From positions 78,740,867-78,804,866 of the forward strand of contig NC_079136.1 in the NCBI RefSeq assembly GCF_945859705.1: a DNA stretch of 64,000 nucleotides, given 5' to 3'. The position numbers were made by a program, and so were the translations under genes. This DNA is from Episyrphus balteatus. Lineage: Eukaryota; Arthropoda; Insecta; Diptera; Syrphidae. Numbering within the stretch: the stretch's first letter is position 1; each line of letters opens with the position of its first letter. Of this stretch, positions 23,280-33,856 are shown piece after piece. The notes under the pieces were generated by a model, which did not search any database, was not told the DNA's origin, and saw only the letters and a list, made by a program, of their open reading frames with translations.

Positions 23280-24050
23280 AATTTCTTCTTCTTCTTCCTG
23301 TTCTTTTTTGCAATTTAATTTAAATCTTTCTTTCTCTCTCCCTTAATTTTCTCAGTCCCTATTTATTATAGCCACACTATTTTTTGTGTGGCTGGTTAAT
23401 AGTCTTTAATGCGTTTGGTGTAGCTACTAGCTACTTCCTCTATTTTGAGTGCAAAAACAAATGCAGTGTACACAACAATCAAGTACACATGAGCAAAAAC
23501 AAAAAAAAAACACACAAACTACACGAATATTTTATATATTTTCAAAAGGCAGCACACAGTCGTCGAGAGTCGATTGAGGGGCGGTTTGGGTGGCAATGGG
23601 CGGGTGCTGAGCTGAGTGCAACCAGAGCGAAAGAAATTTTATAAAAATTGCATTTTTTTTCTATACTTTCGCACATCTATGATGAATCACACACGCATTT
23701 TTCTAATGAAGAAAAAAACTGAAAAAAAAAATTCTTTCCAAAAAAGAGAACAACTGGCCAACAGCAGCAACTACTTTGATGGTTCACATTGGAGTTGGCA
23801 ACAACAGCACCAGCAACAGAAACAGTGTTGTAGTAAGGGAAGAGTATTTTTTCTTTGTGGCCATTACGTTATTTTTCACTCCATATCACTATATTTTTTT
23901 CTTATACGTTGGTTGGACATTTTTACAATGAAAAATGTAACAATTTTATTGTATTTGAACTCGTTAGGATTGTATTATTACACTTGTGATATATATATTT
24001 TTGGTAATAGAAATAAATATTTTGTAAAATAATTGGAATTGGAAAATTTT
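23280..24050 (-). promoter_or_regulatory. Tnks: probable tankyrase 5' UTR and promoter region
   Basis: This lies directly upstream of the tankyrase AUG. The first 70 bases are pyrimidine/GAA-rich on the coding strand. A mixed-composition block follows at 23550-23630 (GGGCGGTTTGGGTGGCAATG, GAGCTGAGTGC) and a CAG/CAA-rich block at 23760-23825, both less AT-rich than the surroundings. I see no clear TATA box or initiator, so the transcription start is not placed. The plus-strand ORF at 23616-24032 looks like chance. Confidence 0.3.
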
Positions 24051-24998
24051 TCTAGAGATAAAAAATTTTCAAAGTAGAAATTTTTTTTATGGAACCTATG
24101 GAAGAAGAAAAAACCTTGGATATGTGTGCAAAGAAAACACTGATTTTTTGACATTTTGTTCTGTTCGTTTTTGTTATCAATGGTGAATATGGTGGAATCT
24201 GGAATGATGGAAATTGGTATTACTTTAAAGTGATGCCAAATTTCGATAGATTAATGGATTCACTTAATTTATAAAAAAAAAAAAAGAGTGTGTGTACACA
24301 TGTACACGCGACTGAAGTTATACTTCTCATTCAGTATATGTAAATGAATTTCATTTGATATTTTTAATTTCTATTATTAAGTAATTAATCCACACTTAGT
24401 TTTTTTACATTTTTATCAAGCGAACAATAAATTAATTCTTTCATCCTCCTTGCGTCCATGTAGTTTTCCATTTATTCTGTGAAATTTACTCATGTTGTGC
24501 GGTTCAGAACGTACGGTATGGTTAACGAAAGTAAATGAATTGCGCATAAAATGTGCGATATGGTAATTTTATAAGAATTGTGTGTGCTTCAGCACTAGTA
24601 GTAGCAAAATGGAACTTGCAGGGTTGCTACAAAGCTCAAAAGTTAGCTGAGCTCAGCTCAAATTTTGAGCTAGCTCACATTTGAGCTATGTACCATAGCT
24701 CAGCTCATTTGAGCTGAGCTGAAAGTGAGCTGAGCTGATGGTTGAGCTGAGCTGTTGGGTGAGCTGAACTGTCGGTGAGCTGAGCTGTTGGGTGAGCTAA
24801 GGTAAAGTGAGCTGAGCTGAGCTGTGATGGGTGAGGGGATACATTGATTTTTATTTGGAAAGTATAATGAAATATGAAGATATTTTAAACTTTTATAAAA
24901 CACCATAGCTTAAGATGTTTGGTTCTAGTTATTAATGGAATAAATATATTTCTATTTTTTTACTAAAAAATATTTCTTTTTTTATCATAAAAAAAATT

Positions 24999-26075
24999 CC
25001 GGTACAATCCGGTTTTTCGACTTTTTTCAAAATTCCGAGAAAATCGCGTTTGAAAGTTGGGGTAAATTTTTTTTTCGAAAAATCCCCGAATCTTTGAACG
25101 CTCCTGGAAGCTAAACCGCTTGAGAGCAATTTTTGGGAGTGATGCCAAATGATAGCTTGTGCCATGGGCCTACGCTTTGCAAATTATCAGATTTTTAAGA
25201 AATCGCCTTCCATGTTAAACCACCACATCATCATTGTATATATATTTCTATAGTACTATCATGAAGTCGAATTTAGTTTTTCTTCATGTCGCCACTTTTT
25301 TGAGGTGGCGCTCAGTGTGTTTTTTTCATACAAATTCTGCTTTTTTAAGTCACCACTAGAGTTCCTAAGATCGTTTTACTTCATGATAGTACTATGGAAA
25401 TATATATACAATGCACATCATGCCTTTTTTTCCAGAATCGTGCCTATTTTTTTTTACTTTTAAGTTCTCCCGGTTTGAGAACGCGTGGACCTACAGGGAT
25501 GGGAGCTATACCCATCCCATATCCATAGGTTAGAGTCCCCGCTACCTTTTGGCATCAAAAAAATTGTTTTCATTTTCTTCAAAATTCCGAGATATAGGCG
25601 TTCGAACGCTTTGATCTAGAGACAGGGGAGTGGTGCAATATGAAAGCTTATATTCTCAGGTACCCGATAGTGGTATAATCCGGTTTTTCGATTTTTTTCA
25701 AAATTCCGAGAAAATCGCCTTTGAAAGTTGGGGTAAAATTTTTTTTCGAAAAATCCCCGAATCTTTGAACGCTCCTAGAAGCTAAACCGCTTGAGAGCAA
25801 TTTTTGGAAATGATGCCAAATGATAGCTTGTGTCATGGGCCTACGCTATGTGCCATGTCAGATTTTTAAAAAATCGCCTTCCATGTTAAACCGCCACATC
25901 ATGCCTATTTTTTCAGAATCGTGCCTACTTTTTTTTTACTTTTAAGTTCTCCCGGTTTGAGAACGCGTGGACCTACAGGGATGAGAGTTGTACCCAAATG
26001 TAGGTTAGAGTCCCCGCTACCTTTTGGCATCAAAATTTTTTTTTTCATTTTCTTCAAAATTCCGAGATATAGGCG
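24999..26075. repeat. two direct copies of an internal module
   Basis: Copy 1 (about 24999-25590, minus an insertion at 25232-25413) and copy 2 (about 25674-26075) share ATCCGGTTTTTCGA, CCCGAATCTTTGAACGCTCC, GCTAAACCGCTTGAGAGCAA, CCTTCCATGTTAAACC, GAACGCGTGGACCTACAGGG and GTCCCCGCTACCTTTTGGCA. The order and spacing are the same, with roughly 90 percent identity by eye. Weak peptide similarity between the copies follows from this duplication and does not indicate a gene. Confidence 0.75.
25232..25413. mobile_element. 182-bp MITE with 8-bp target duplication (hAT-like)
   Basis: It begins CATTGTATATATATTTCTAT and ends with AAATATATATACAATG. TIR-internal blocks TAGTACTATCATGAAGT and ACTTCATGATAGTACTA match over about 35 bp. 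It is flanked by CACATCAT at 25224-25231 and 25414-25421. The uninterrupted sister module at about 25889-25905 has a single CACATCATGCC, which confirms the insertion and the 8-bp duplication. Eight bases fits hAT elements. Confidence 0.8.
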
Positions 26076-26212
26076 TTGGAAGTTGGGGGCGCTCACTTTC
26101 AGCTCAGCTCACTTTCAGCTCAGCTCAATTGAGCTGAGCTATGGTACCTAGCTCAAAAGTGAGCTAGCTCAAATTTGAGCTGAGCTGTGAGCTGAGCTGA
26201 CATGGAAATTAC

Positions 26213-26345
26213 CACATGCAACTTACCACACGCAACTTGCCACATACAACTTGCCACACGCAACTTGCCACATGCAGCTTGCCACATGCAACTTGCCACA
26301 AAAAACTTGCCACTTACAACTTGCCACATGAAACATGTAACTTGC
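26213..26345. repeat. minisatellite, 14-15 bp unit
   Basis: About nine to ten head-to-tail copies of ACATGCAACTTGCC with small variants (ACACGCAACTTGCC, ACATACAACTTGCC). It starts directly at the outer edge of the AGCTC-bounded element. The short frames it opens on both strands are artefacts of the repeat. Confidence 0.85.
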
Positions 26346-26992
26346 AACGTGTTGTGTGTTTTATGTTTGCCGTACTGCGGCTTACTGCATTTTTAAATAC
26401 TAAAGTACTGCCTACTCTAAAGGTGAAACGACAGCCCTGCTACGCGTCATAATCCCTTTGACATTCTTGTCAAAAAGTAAATTTTCATACTCACCCTCCC
26501 ATAAGAAGTATAACTTCAAAAATTTATTGAGATGTTAAATGAGATTATGTATTTTGTAATTGATTTCATTTTGAATGTCAAATCATATACCTACCTAGAA
26601 AATTATTTTTATATTAGACATTTACTTTTTTTTTATTTGCGAAAAAAGGGCATGTGTGTGTGAATTGGGCTTTTAAGACAAACGTCAGTGTCGAAGAAAA
26701 GAAACAAAATAGAGAAAAAAAAAACTTTTGACATTTCAATTCCGTATAAGTATAATTGTATATGCTTGTGCATGCATGTGTTTATGTATTATGCATGTAT
26801 GCGTTTTTTTCCTCCGAATTGATTTGATTTGATTGGTTGGTTTTTTCTTGTACTTCTTTAATAAACAGTTATGATAGAAAGGAAAAAGACAAAGACAGAT
26901 TGCTTAAAAGCCCAATTCAGAGATAACCAAAAGAGATGAGAAACTTCTGACGTCATACGGGTTTGCCTACAAGCTCCGGCAGACATTTTTGG

Positions 26993-27172
26993 ATAAGTAT
27001 GTGTGAAAAATCGGATATTTTTGGCTAAGTATACGTAAAAACACTGTGATTACATTGTGTGTGTTTTTCACATTTATTCACGAATACAAAAGAAATTACA
27101 ACAACACGAAATAAACAAATGGGGTTTGGGGGGTAAAACGTACGAAAGTTTCCCATCTCCTTTGTGTATCTC
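26993..27172. repeat. 180-bp dispersed repeat, copy 1
   Basis: Shares TTTGGCTAAGTATACGT, AACACTGTG, AATACAAAAGAAATTACAAC and GGGGGGTAAAACGTACGAAA with 42555-42735 in the same orientation, at about 90 percent identity by eye. No terminal repeats or coding frame were identified; it could be a piece of a larger element. Confidence 0.65.
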
Positions 27173-27554
27173 TGGCATAATTGGGTTAAATATTTAGCCG
27201 AAATAAAATTAAAATAAGTGTGCTGAATATAAAATTTATCTAGCATATTGGCGATTGGAGCATATACTAATACTACTAGCATCGTAGTTTCAACAACTTA
27301 GAACTAATTTAACAAGTCGGATGTTTACATTTTGTATTTCTAAAAATGGCGCCCGTGTCAAAAGTCTAAACAAAAAAAAAAAATTAAAATTTCGGATGCT
27401 AACTTCTTCCGTCCTGTTAAATTAGTTTTCGTTTTGACCACCGGTAGCGCATTTCAACTTTACCAATCGCCAATAGAGAAAATTTTTGGTTCAAAATTTA
27501 GTTGTGCTATTGCATATAAAAACTTCGTTTCGTTTCTGCTGCGTAGGCTTTTTA

Positions 27555-27794
27555 CATGGTATAAAAAGAGAAGGTATATGATCATTAGAAAAAACTCTGT
27601 ATCGAGAACTGTCAAAACTTAAAAATGGCTACTTAAGGTTTTGACAGCTGCCCATTGAAATTGTTGTTGTAAACAAATTTGTCTTGGAAATTGTTGTTGC
27701 TTTTCACTTTGCCAAATATTAAACGTCAAAACCTTATTACCCCATTTTGTAAGATGGCGGCTCTAATTATCATACCTTGTCTTTTTATACCATG
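27555..27794. mobile_element. 240-bp MITE with 9-bp target duplication, copy A
   Basis: The ends are CATGGTATAAAAAGAGAAGG and its mirror CCTTGTCTTTTTATACCATG. It is flanked by the 9-bp repeat GGCTTTTTA at 27546-27554 and 27795-27803. The inside contains an inverted GGTTTTGACAG / AACGTCAAAACC pair and ATGGCGGCTC. A close copy is at 30746-30981. A 9-bp duplication is typical of Mutator-like elements, but no transposase is present to confirm that. Confidence 0.8.
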
Positions 27795-28140
27795 GGCTTT
27801 TTACTTTCAATAGCGTTTACCGTTTAATAGCCTGTTTTTTCAAGAGCACAAATGAGAATATTTCACAAACTACTTCATTTCGAATGTCAAATCGTAAAAA
27901 AAAAATTAATTTGAAATTTGAACTGACCTAATTTGCTAAATTATCTCATTTGGGCTGTAGGCTGCAGTGATAACATGCTTTAATACGCAGTTGAAGCAAA
28001 ACGAAATTTTCATATACAAATAGCAAAACGAAACCTTGAACACAAAATGATTTTAATCTCTAAATGAAGTACCATAATCCACTTGATTTTGCAATATTTT
28101 TTTTGGAAATTGTTCGAGTAGTTTAAAAATAAATTTTTTT

Positions 28141-28400
28141 TGTATACAAAAATTTTCGAAAATTTAATGAAATTTTAAAGGAATTATTTTCCACTTTTTT
28201 AAACAAAATTTCAAGTAAATTCATAAATCCGCTTTGCAAAAAACTGATTTGTCAAAAAAATATTTGAAATTGTATACAAAAATTTTCGAAAATTTAAAGA
28301 AATTTTAAAGGAATTATTTTCCACATTTTTAAACAAAATTTCAAATAAATTCATTAATGCCCTTTGCAAAAACTGATTTTGAAAAAAAAAAAAATATTTG
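28141..28400. repeat. tandem duplication, unit about 130 bp
   Basis: Two adjacent copies, each starting TGTATACAAAAATTTTCGAA and containing GAAATTTTAAAGGAATTATT, CAAAATTTCAA and CCGCTTTGCAAAA (second copy CCCTTTGCAAAA). Non-coding and AT-rich. Confidence 0.75.
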
Positions 28401-28494
28401 AAATAGGTATTTCAAAATTGTATAAAAAGTCGAAAATTGATCTTTTTTTTGAAAATGTTTTCTTTATTTTTAAATTAAAGATAAAAATGTGTTT

Positions 28495-28716
28495 GTTCAA
28501 AGATTTTAGCTAAAATTGGTTAAGTGGTTAACGAGAAAGTCAGAAATCAAATGTCCATTTGAAATTAAGAAAATCGAAGAATTTGCAAATACGGTACAAG
28601 AGTGGGCCAAATAACAATATATGGGACACATAGACATCCGGGGTTTCCGAAAAAATAAACCGAGACAGACTATTAAAGTACGGGACAGTGCCGGGAAATC
28701 CGGGACGGATATGGTC
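28495..28716. mobile_element. partial copy of the TACGGTGACC hAT-like element
   Basis: The stretch with ACGGGACAGTGCCGGGA, CCGGGACGGATATGGTCACC and GTA matches the right end of the element at 50189-51087. The left end is missing or too diverged to place. Confidence 0.5.
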
Positions 28717-29004
28717 ACCGTATCCATAAGGCAAGATGAGTTTAGTGTCAAAAAAAGTACAAAAAGTGGATTTCACCAAAGTTGACTTAAAGAAAAAATG
28801 GAAGTACCTATATTGAGGAAAATTGAAGTAGGTAGATTTCAAAAAATATATTTTTCTACACAGAGAAAAATAGACCACATAAAATAGAATAAAAACTATA
28901 AGATTTCTCTATGGTTTTCATCCAAGAAATAAACCTTGTTAAAAACAATCGGGTTTTCCTTATTGTTTTAAAATCTGCAATTGTAGGGTTTTGCCAAGAA
29001 AAAA

Positions 29005-29085
29005 AAACGATGACCAGGTCGGGGATCGAACTGAAGACTTTAAATCATTAGTCGTGCACCATCTGAACCAACCTGGTATACAGAT
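29005..29085 (-). repeat. possible tRNA-like (SINE head) segment
   Basis: On the minus strand: TTGGTTCAGATGGTGCACGA, then about 20 nt, then CAGTTCGATCCCCGACC. The spacing and motifs resemble pol III A and B boxes. The flanks hold inverted AAAACAATAAGG-type repeats (28950 and 29165-29235), so it may be part of a MITE that captured a tRNA-like head. The acceptor stem does not close, so it is not a functional tRNA. Confidence 0.35.
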
Positions 29086-30533
29086 ATTGATCGTGCCAAG
29101 TTAAAAACAAAAATTAAGTTTGGACTCAAATTTTAAGAAGATTTTCTCTATAAAAATAATAAGAATTCTCCTTAAAAAAAACCTTCTTATTAGTTGATTT
29201 TAATAAGATTTGCCTTATAAAACAATAAGGCAATCTGTTCGTTTTTAGGTGGTCATATTTATAAAACAAGATGTCGTATAGTTACAGATGGCAAGATGTC
29301 GAAGTGTGACAGTGCGAGTACAAGTTTCAAGTCGTGTGGGTACAAAAATGGGGACTTTTGTTTGAAAAGAATTAAACACTGTTGTTTGTTTAATTCTCTT
29401 TCAACAAAAGTATCTATTTTCGAGGAAAACCAGTGTCAAATCATACAATTATTTTTCAGGGTGTTGCTTCAAATAAAAGTAAGAAATTAAATAATTATTA
29501 TTAATTGCTCAAATTTATTAACTAATTTTTCAGTGAACAGAGAGTGCATCAAAGCTGCCAAATTCCGCGAGCCCTTTGGCCTATCAGCATATTTCGTTCG
29601 AACCATTACTTTTGAGACATATTACGTATAAAAAACGATTCTTGATAAAAAAAATTCAATATATTTTTTAATTTTTAGTGTTTTTTTCTTTATATAATTT
29701 CCCCTCCCGTAAGCGGAGGGAGACATATCATCCCCCTCTCCCGGTAAAAAAAATGCATTGTATATAGTCCCATAGCCCCTCAAAACATCTGACTATTTAT
29801 ATAGTCACAAATAACTATTTAAATAGTTCATCTTTCTCCCTAGAAAAAAAGTATACTTTTCTGATGGATTTTAGTGTGCTGATATTGAATCTGAACTCAA
29901 AAAATTTCGGTCAGCTCTGGTTTTTGAGATATACCTACATTATGTAGTAGTATTTTTTGGGATTTTCTAAAAAAAAACTTGATTCTGTGATCCTTTAATG
30001 CGTACATATATCTCAAAATCCTGTCGTGACTCTGAAAATCAAAAACTATTAGAAAACTTTTCTAAGAAAAGTATACTTTTGATCCTAATAGGAGAAACAA
30101 ATCTGAAGCTTTACAAGGCAGTTTATCGAATGGTTTATCACAAATAAGATATTTCTAAATAGAAAAATAGTATATTAAATTACAAAACACGTAAAAATTT
30201 TGTTTAATGTACATATTTGATTGTAGTTTTTTCATGTGGAGTTTACTAAAAACTGCAGGATCTCGATATTTTTGCTGTTTTTGTAAATTAGTATCTTAAA
30301 ATGTGTTTAAACTTTTCTTAATAAATTTGGTGTCATGTGACAGATCATGTCATGAGAAATAAGTCCTCCAAATTTGAGCTTAATAAGAATAATAGTTTTA
30401 CTTTTGTACAAGGTCAACCGAATCTAAAAGGGTTATTTTCTACAAACTATTCATATTTTTAAAAAATCATTTAAAAAAATGGTACGTTCTAGAATTTTTC
30501 TGAAACCAGATTTAGATTCAGGAAAGTCAAATA

Positions 30534-31174
30534 CAGTTGAAACTCGATTATCCGGGATTCGATTAACCGGAACGCTCTATTATCCGTGATAAAAATATTT
30601 GACATTTTTTCTCGACAAGAAAGACAATGTATTTATTTAAACTCTATTGCCCGTTATAAACTCTACTCTATCCGTAAAATGAGAACAAGACCGAACATAT
30701 TCCTTCACTTCAATTCAGCACATGCAAAAAGAAGTAACGGGATATCATGGTATAAAAAGAGAAGGTATGATCATTAGAAAAAACTCAGTATCGAGAACTG
30801 TCAAAACTTATGGCTACTTAAGGTTTTGACAGCCCAGCCCATTGAAATTGTTGTTGTAAACAAATTTGTCTTGGAAATTGTTGTTGCTTTTGACTTTGCC
30901 AAATGCCAAACGTCAAAACCTTATTACCCCATTTTGTAAGATGGCGGCTCTAAAAATCATACCTTGTCTTTTTATACCATGACGGGATATGTGTTGTTGT
31001 TTGTTTTTTTACGAGAATCTCATGTTAGTTTTAGTTTTTTTTTTTTAATTTTTTTAATAAAAACTTAAATGCACATACATCTTTCTTTTAGAAAAAAAAG
31101 TTCTATTATTCGGTATTTTCGATTATCCGTAATGGGCTCGGTCCCGACCATCCCGGTTAATCGAGTTTCAACTG
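30534..31174. mobile_element. pogo/Tigger-like MITE, itself interrupted
   Basis: It begins CAGTTGAAACTCGATTATCC and ends with the mirror GTTAATCGAGTTTCAACTG, flanked by TA at 30532-30533 and 31175-31176. The CAGTTGAAACTCGATTA terminus with TA duplication is characteristic of pogo/Tigger elements. After removing the nested insertion the element is about 400 bp, too short for a transposase. Confidence 0.75.
30746..30981. mobile_element. 236-bp MITE with 9-bp target duplication, copy B
   Basis: Same family and same orientation as 27555-27794, with over 90 percent identity by eye. It is flanked by ACGGGATAT at 30737-30745 and 30982-30990. It sits inside the pogo-like element, so it inserted later. 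Confidence 0.82.
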
Positions 31175-31479
31175 TATTTCATAATTTCAAAAAATTATTT
31201 GAAGGAGAAAAAAAGATAAATTTTGCAGACCAGTGTTATTAAAATAATCACAAATAATAACTATTTTTTTACTACCTATTTAAAATAGTTAAAAATAACT
31301 ATTTTTTTCTCTGTATGTAGATTTCGATATTTTGGTGTGAAGAAGGTAGTACATTTTAATTTCATTTGAAAAAAAGTAGGAGATCAATTAAGGTAAAGTG
31401 AAAAAAGGAGTAGATCTACTTCAGTTAAAGTAAAGTGGTACCACTGGTCCACATTTCTACAGCCAAATTTGGTAAAGTT

Positions 31480-33790
31480 TATTTGTATAAGGGTTGTGAA
31501 AAATAGTTTTTTGTAATGCATTTGTTTTCCATTACAAATTAGAAAAAAAAATATTTATTTATAATAACAAATGATTGCATTAAAAAAGAATATTTATTGT
31601 AACTGAAAAAAAATTGCATTAAAAAAAAATTTATTGCAACTGAAAAGTATTTGCATTAAAAAAGTATTTATTGCAAATAAAAAAAAATTGCATTGAAAAA
31701 AATGTTTTGCAACTGAAAAATATTTGAATTGAAAATAAAATTTTTATTGCAAAAAAAAAATTTTTTTTTAATTCAATGCAAAATGTTTGCATTGAATATT
31801 TTTTTTTTAATATTCGTCGAATTTCTTACAATCTTGGATATTGGACCATATTATATTATGGGTAATTGAAACAGGTTATGTAGGGGAGAGTGGGGCAGTT
31901 TTGAACACTTTTTGCTTTTGCAACTGCTAGAAAGATATTTATTCGATTTATTGATCTGTTAAGTTTACTTATATGAAGCAGTGATATTGAACTTCGATTT
32001 TAAATTATATCTGGTTATTTTAGCATATTATTTATATTTAATTTTAATTTTTAACCAATATTAGATCTTATGTTCAAAAGTGCCCCATGGAAGGGGCAGT
32101 TTTGAACATCAGTATTAATTTCGTTGTAGTGAATAAATAATACTTAACTTTTAATTAGTTTTTTAATAAGAACATACAAAAACTCCAAATTGATTATTAT
32201 ATCATATTCAATTAACCAACAAATAATAAAAACTCAGAAAATATAACATTAAAATTTAAACTATAGTTATCAGTTTATCACATTTATAAGTTCAAAAGAA
32301 AAACAAAAACCAAGAAAAATTCATTTAAAATACATATTAGAAAAATGGTATTCATACCATTTATGCTTCTCAGAGTAAAATAGATTTATTTTCAATATAT
32401 ATAGATATATTTCTGGACATTAAATCCAAATGTTAACTAAGCGGATTTTCTTCATGTACCAGGAGCATTAACTGGTGTAGGTAGCTTGACTTTAATTTCT
32501 ATAACGCTTAAGCGGTATATAATCGAGTTCTCATCGAGAACAGTCTAGCAGAACTTGAAGAATTCAGGCATTTTTTTAAAACTTCAATTATGTTGTACAT
32601 ATTCCCATTTCTTCTTTAATTTTGCCCACAAATGCTAGTTTCATTATTTATTTTTATAAGAACATTACGATTTATTAAATAAAACACATTCAAGTGTCCT
32701 TAAAATGTCTGATACAAACTGCTCGGGGCGGTTTTGAACATGTTCAAAAGTGCCCCACCATACTTGTTCAAAACTGCCCCCACTGTGTCAACGACATAAA
32801 ATGTTGAATAAATATTTAACATTAATATATTCATTCAAAAATTCACCGTCAATTAATTTAAAATTCATTAACCATTAACAAAAATTGTATTACGTTTTAA
32901 AATCACGTACCAATTTTTTTTTAAACTCTTACAACTAAAAAACTGAAATAATGCAAAACCACTATAAAAATCACCTTCCACCTATAAATCTGAAAGTCAG
33001 CCGAGATAACGATGGAAAGTCGTTGACATTTATGGATATCGTGTTGACGGGTTCAAATATCGAAATACTTCTAAAAAAGATTGATATACAAAAATTTTAT
33101 ATGCAGTGTTCAAATGTGCCCCGTGTTCAAAACTGCCCCACTCTCCCCTAGACAGTACACATAATAAGGTAATATCTTCTGAACGTTGTCAAAATTTGTT
33201 TGTCAAAAATGTAACAGCTGTAAACAGGAAAATGTCATTTGAAAAAATTATAAATTGAAAAATAACAAATTTTCTTAGTGGTGCGCTTGGTTTTTCAGTT
33301 TTTGTGCGTTTTTCCACGGTATTTTAAAACAATTAAGAATGCGACCAATTTCAGTTTGGAAGATATTAACTTTTTATGTGTACTGTGGGTTATGTATGGT
33401 CAAATAGAAAAAATCATAAGAAATTCGGTGAATATTACAAAAAAAAAATATTTAATGTACAAATTTTACATTGATTTTTTTTTTCAATGCAGAAAATTTT
33501 TTATTTGAAAATATTTTTAAGTTGCAATAACAAACTGTTTAATGCAATTTTTTTTTTACTTGCAACAAATATTTTTTTAATGCAAATACTTTTCAGTTGC
33601 AATAATTTTTTTTTGTATCCAATTTTTTTTCTTTTTTAATGCAAACATTTTTTATTTGAAATAAATAAAAAAAACTCTTCAGTTTAAATAAAAAAATCTT
33701 TTAATGCAAATTTTGTTCAGTAGCATTAAATATTTTTTTAATGCAATTTTTTTATTTGCAATAGTTGGTATTTTAACAACCCTGATTTCA
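31480..33790. repeat. region of TTGCATTAAAAA-type repeats in inverted arms around a MITE
   Basis: From 31540 to 31800 the motif TTGCATTAAAAAA/TATTGCAACTGAAAA repeats many times. From 33480 to 33770 the mirror motif (TTTTTTAATGCAA, TTTCAGTTGCAATAA) repeats. Outer blocks GGGTTGTGAAAAATAG and TATTTTAACAACCC also face each other. The layout suggests an element with reiterated subterminal motifs, now split by the element at 31883. Confidence 0.5.
31883..33148. mobile_element. TA-flanked element with GGGGAGAGTGGGGCAG ends
   Basis: The left end GGGGAGAGTGGGGCAGTTTT, then GAACA, faces right end TGTTCAAAACTGCCCCACTC, then TCCCC; TA lies on both sides. Copies of the inner motif recur inside: TTCAAAAGTGCCCCATGG and GGGGCAGTTTTGAACAT near 32075, and GGGGCGGTTTTGAACATG, TTCAAAAGTGCCCCACC and TTCAAAACTGCCCCCAC near 32725-32780. 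There is no transposase frame. TA flanks fit Tc1/mariner-type mobilisation. Confidence 0.7.
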
Positions 33791-33856
33791 AAAGTGGGCT
33801 TTTGTAATTTAATATCTTGCTTAGAACGTGAATTTCGAATACAAAATGTTTGTGGT

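Larger units (their letters stand above)
24630..26205. mobile_element. composite element bounded by inverted AGCTC-rich repeats
   Basis: Both ends consist of AGCTCAGCTCA-type repeats in opposite orientation (about 24640-24830 and 26088-26205), including the matched pair TTTGAGCTATGTACCATAGC and its mirror GAGCTATGGTACCTAGCTC. Inside are two direct copies of a 400-500 bp module (see the separate entry), the first broken by a 182-bp insertion. There is no coding frame with recognisable content. Confidence 0.55.
29850..31235. mobile_element. CACTGGTCTGCAA element, copy 2 (reverse orientation, interrupted)
   Basis: Ends TTTTGCAGACCAGTG at 31221-31235, the mirror of the start of copy 1. Blocks such as AAAGTATACTTTTCT and CTCAAAAAATTTCGGTCAGC match copy 1 in reverse. 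The end corresponding to the far end of copy 1 is missing. It is interrupted by the pogo-like element at 30534-31174. Confidence 0.55.

Noticed and set aside
23616..24032. Plus-strand ORF of 138 codons in the tankyrase upstream region
   Set aside because: Phe/Lys/Tyr-rich composition is typical of AT-rich chance frames, and there are no known motifs.
26213..26345. CRISPR-like direct repeats
   Set aside because: The units are head-to-tail with no unique spacers, and the genome is an insect's.
26202..26452. Overlapping ORFs rich in Thr/Cys/His/Leu
   Set aside because: They translate the 14-bp minisatellite; every frame gives a repeating peptide.
29005..29085. tRNA gene on the minus strand
   Set aside because: A and B box-like words are present, but the acceptor and anticodon stems do not pair.
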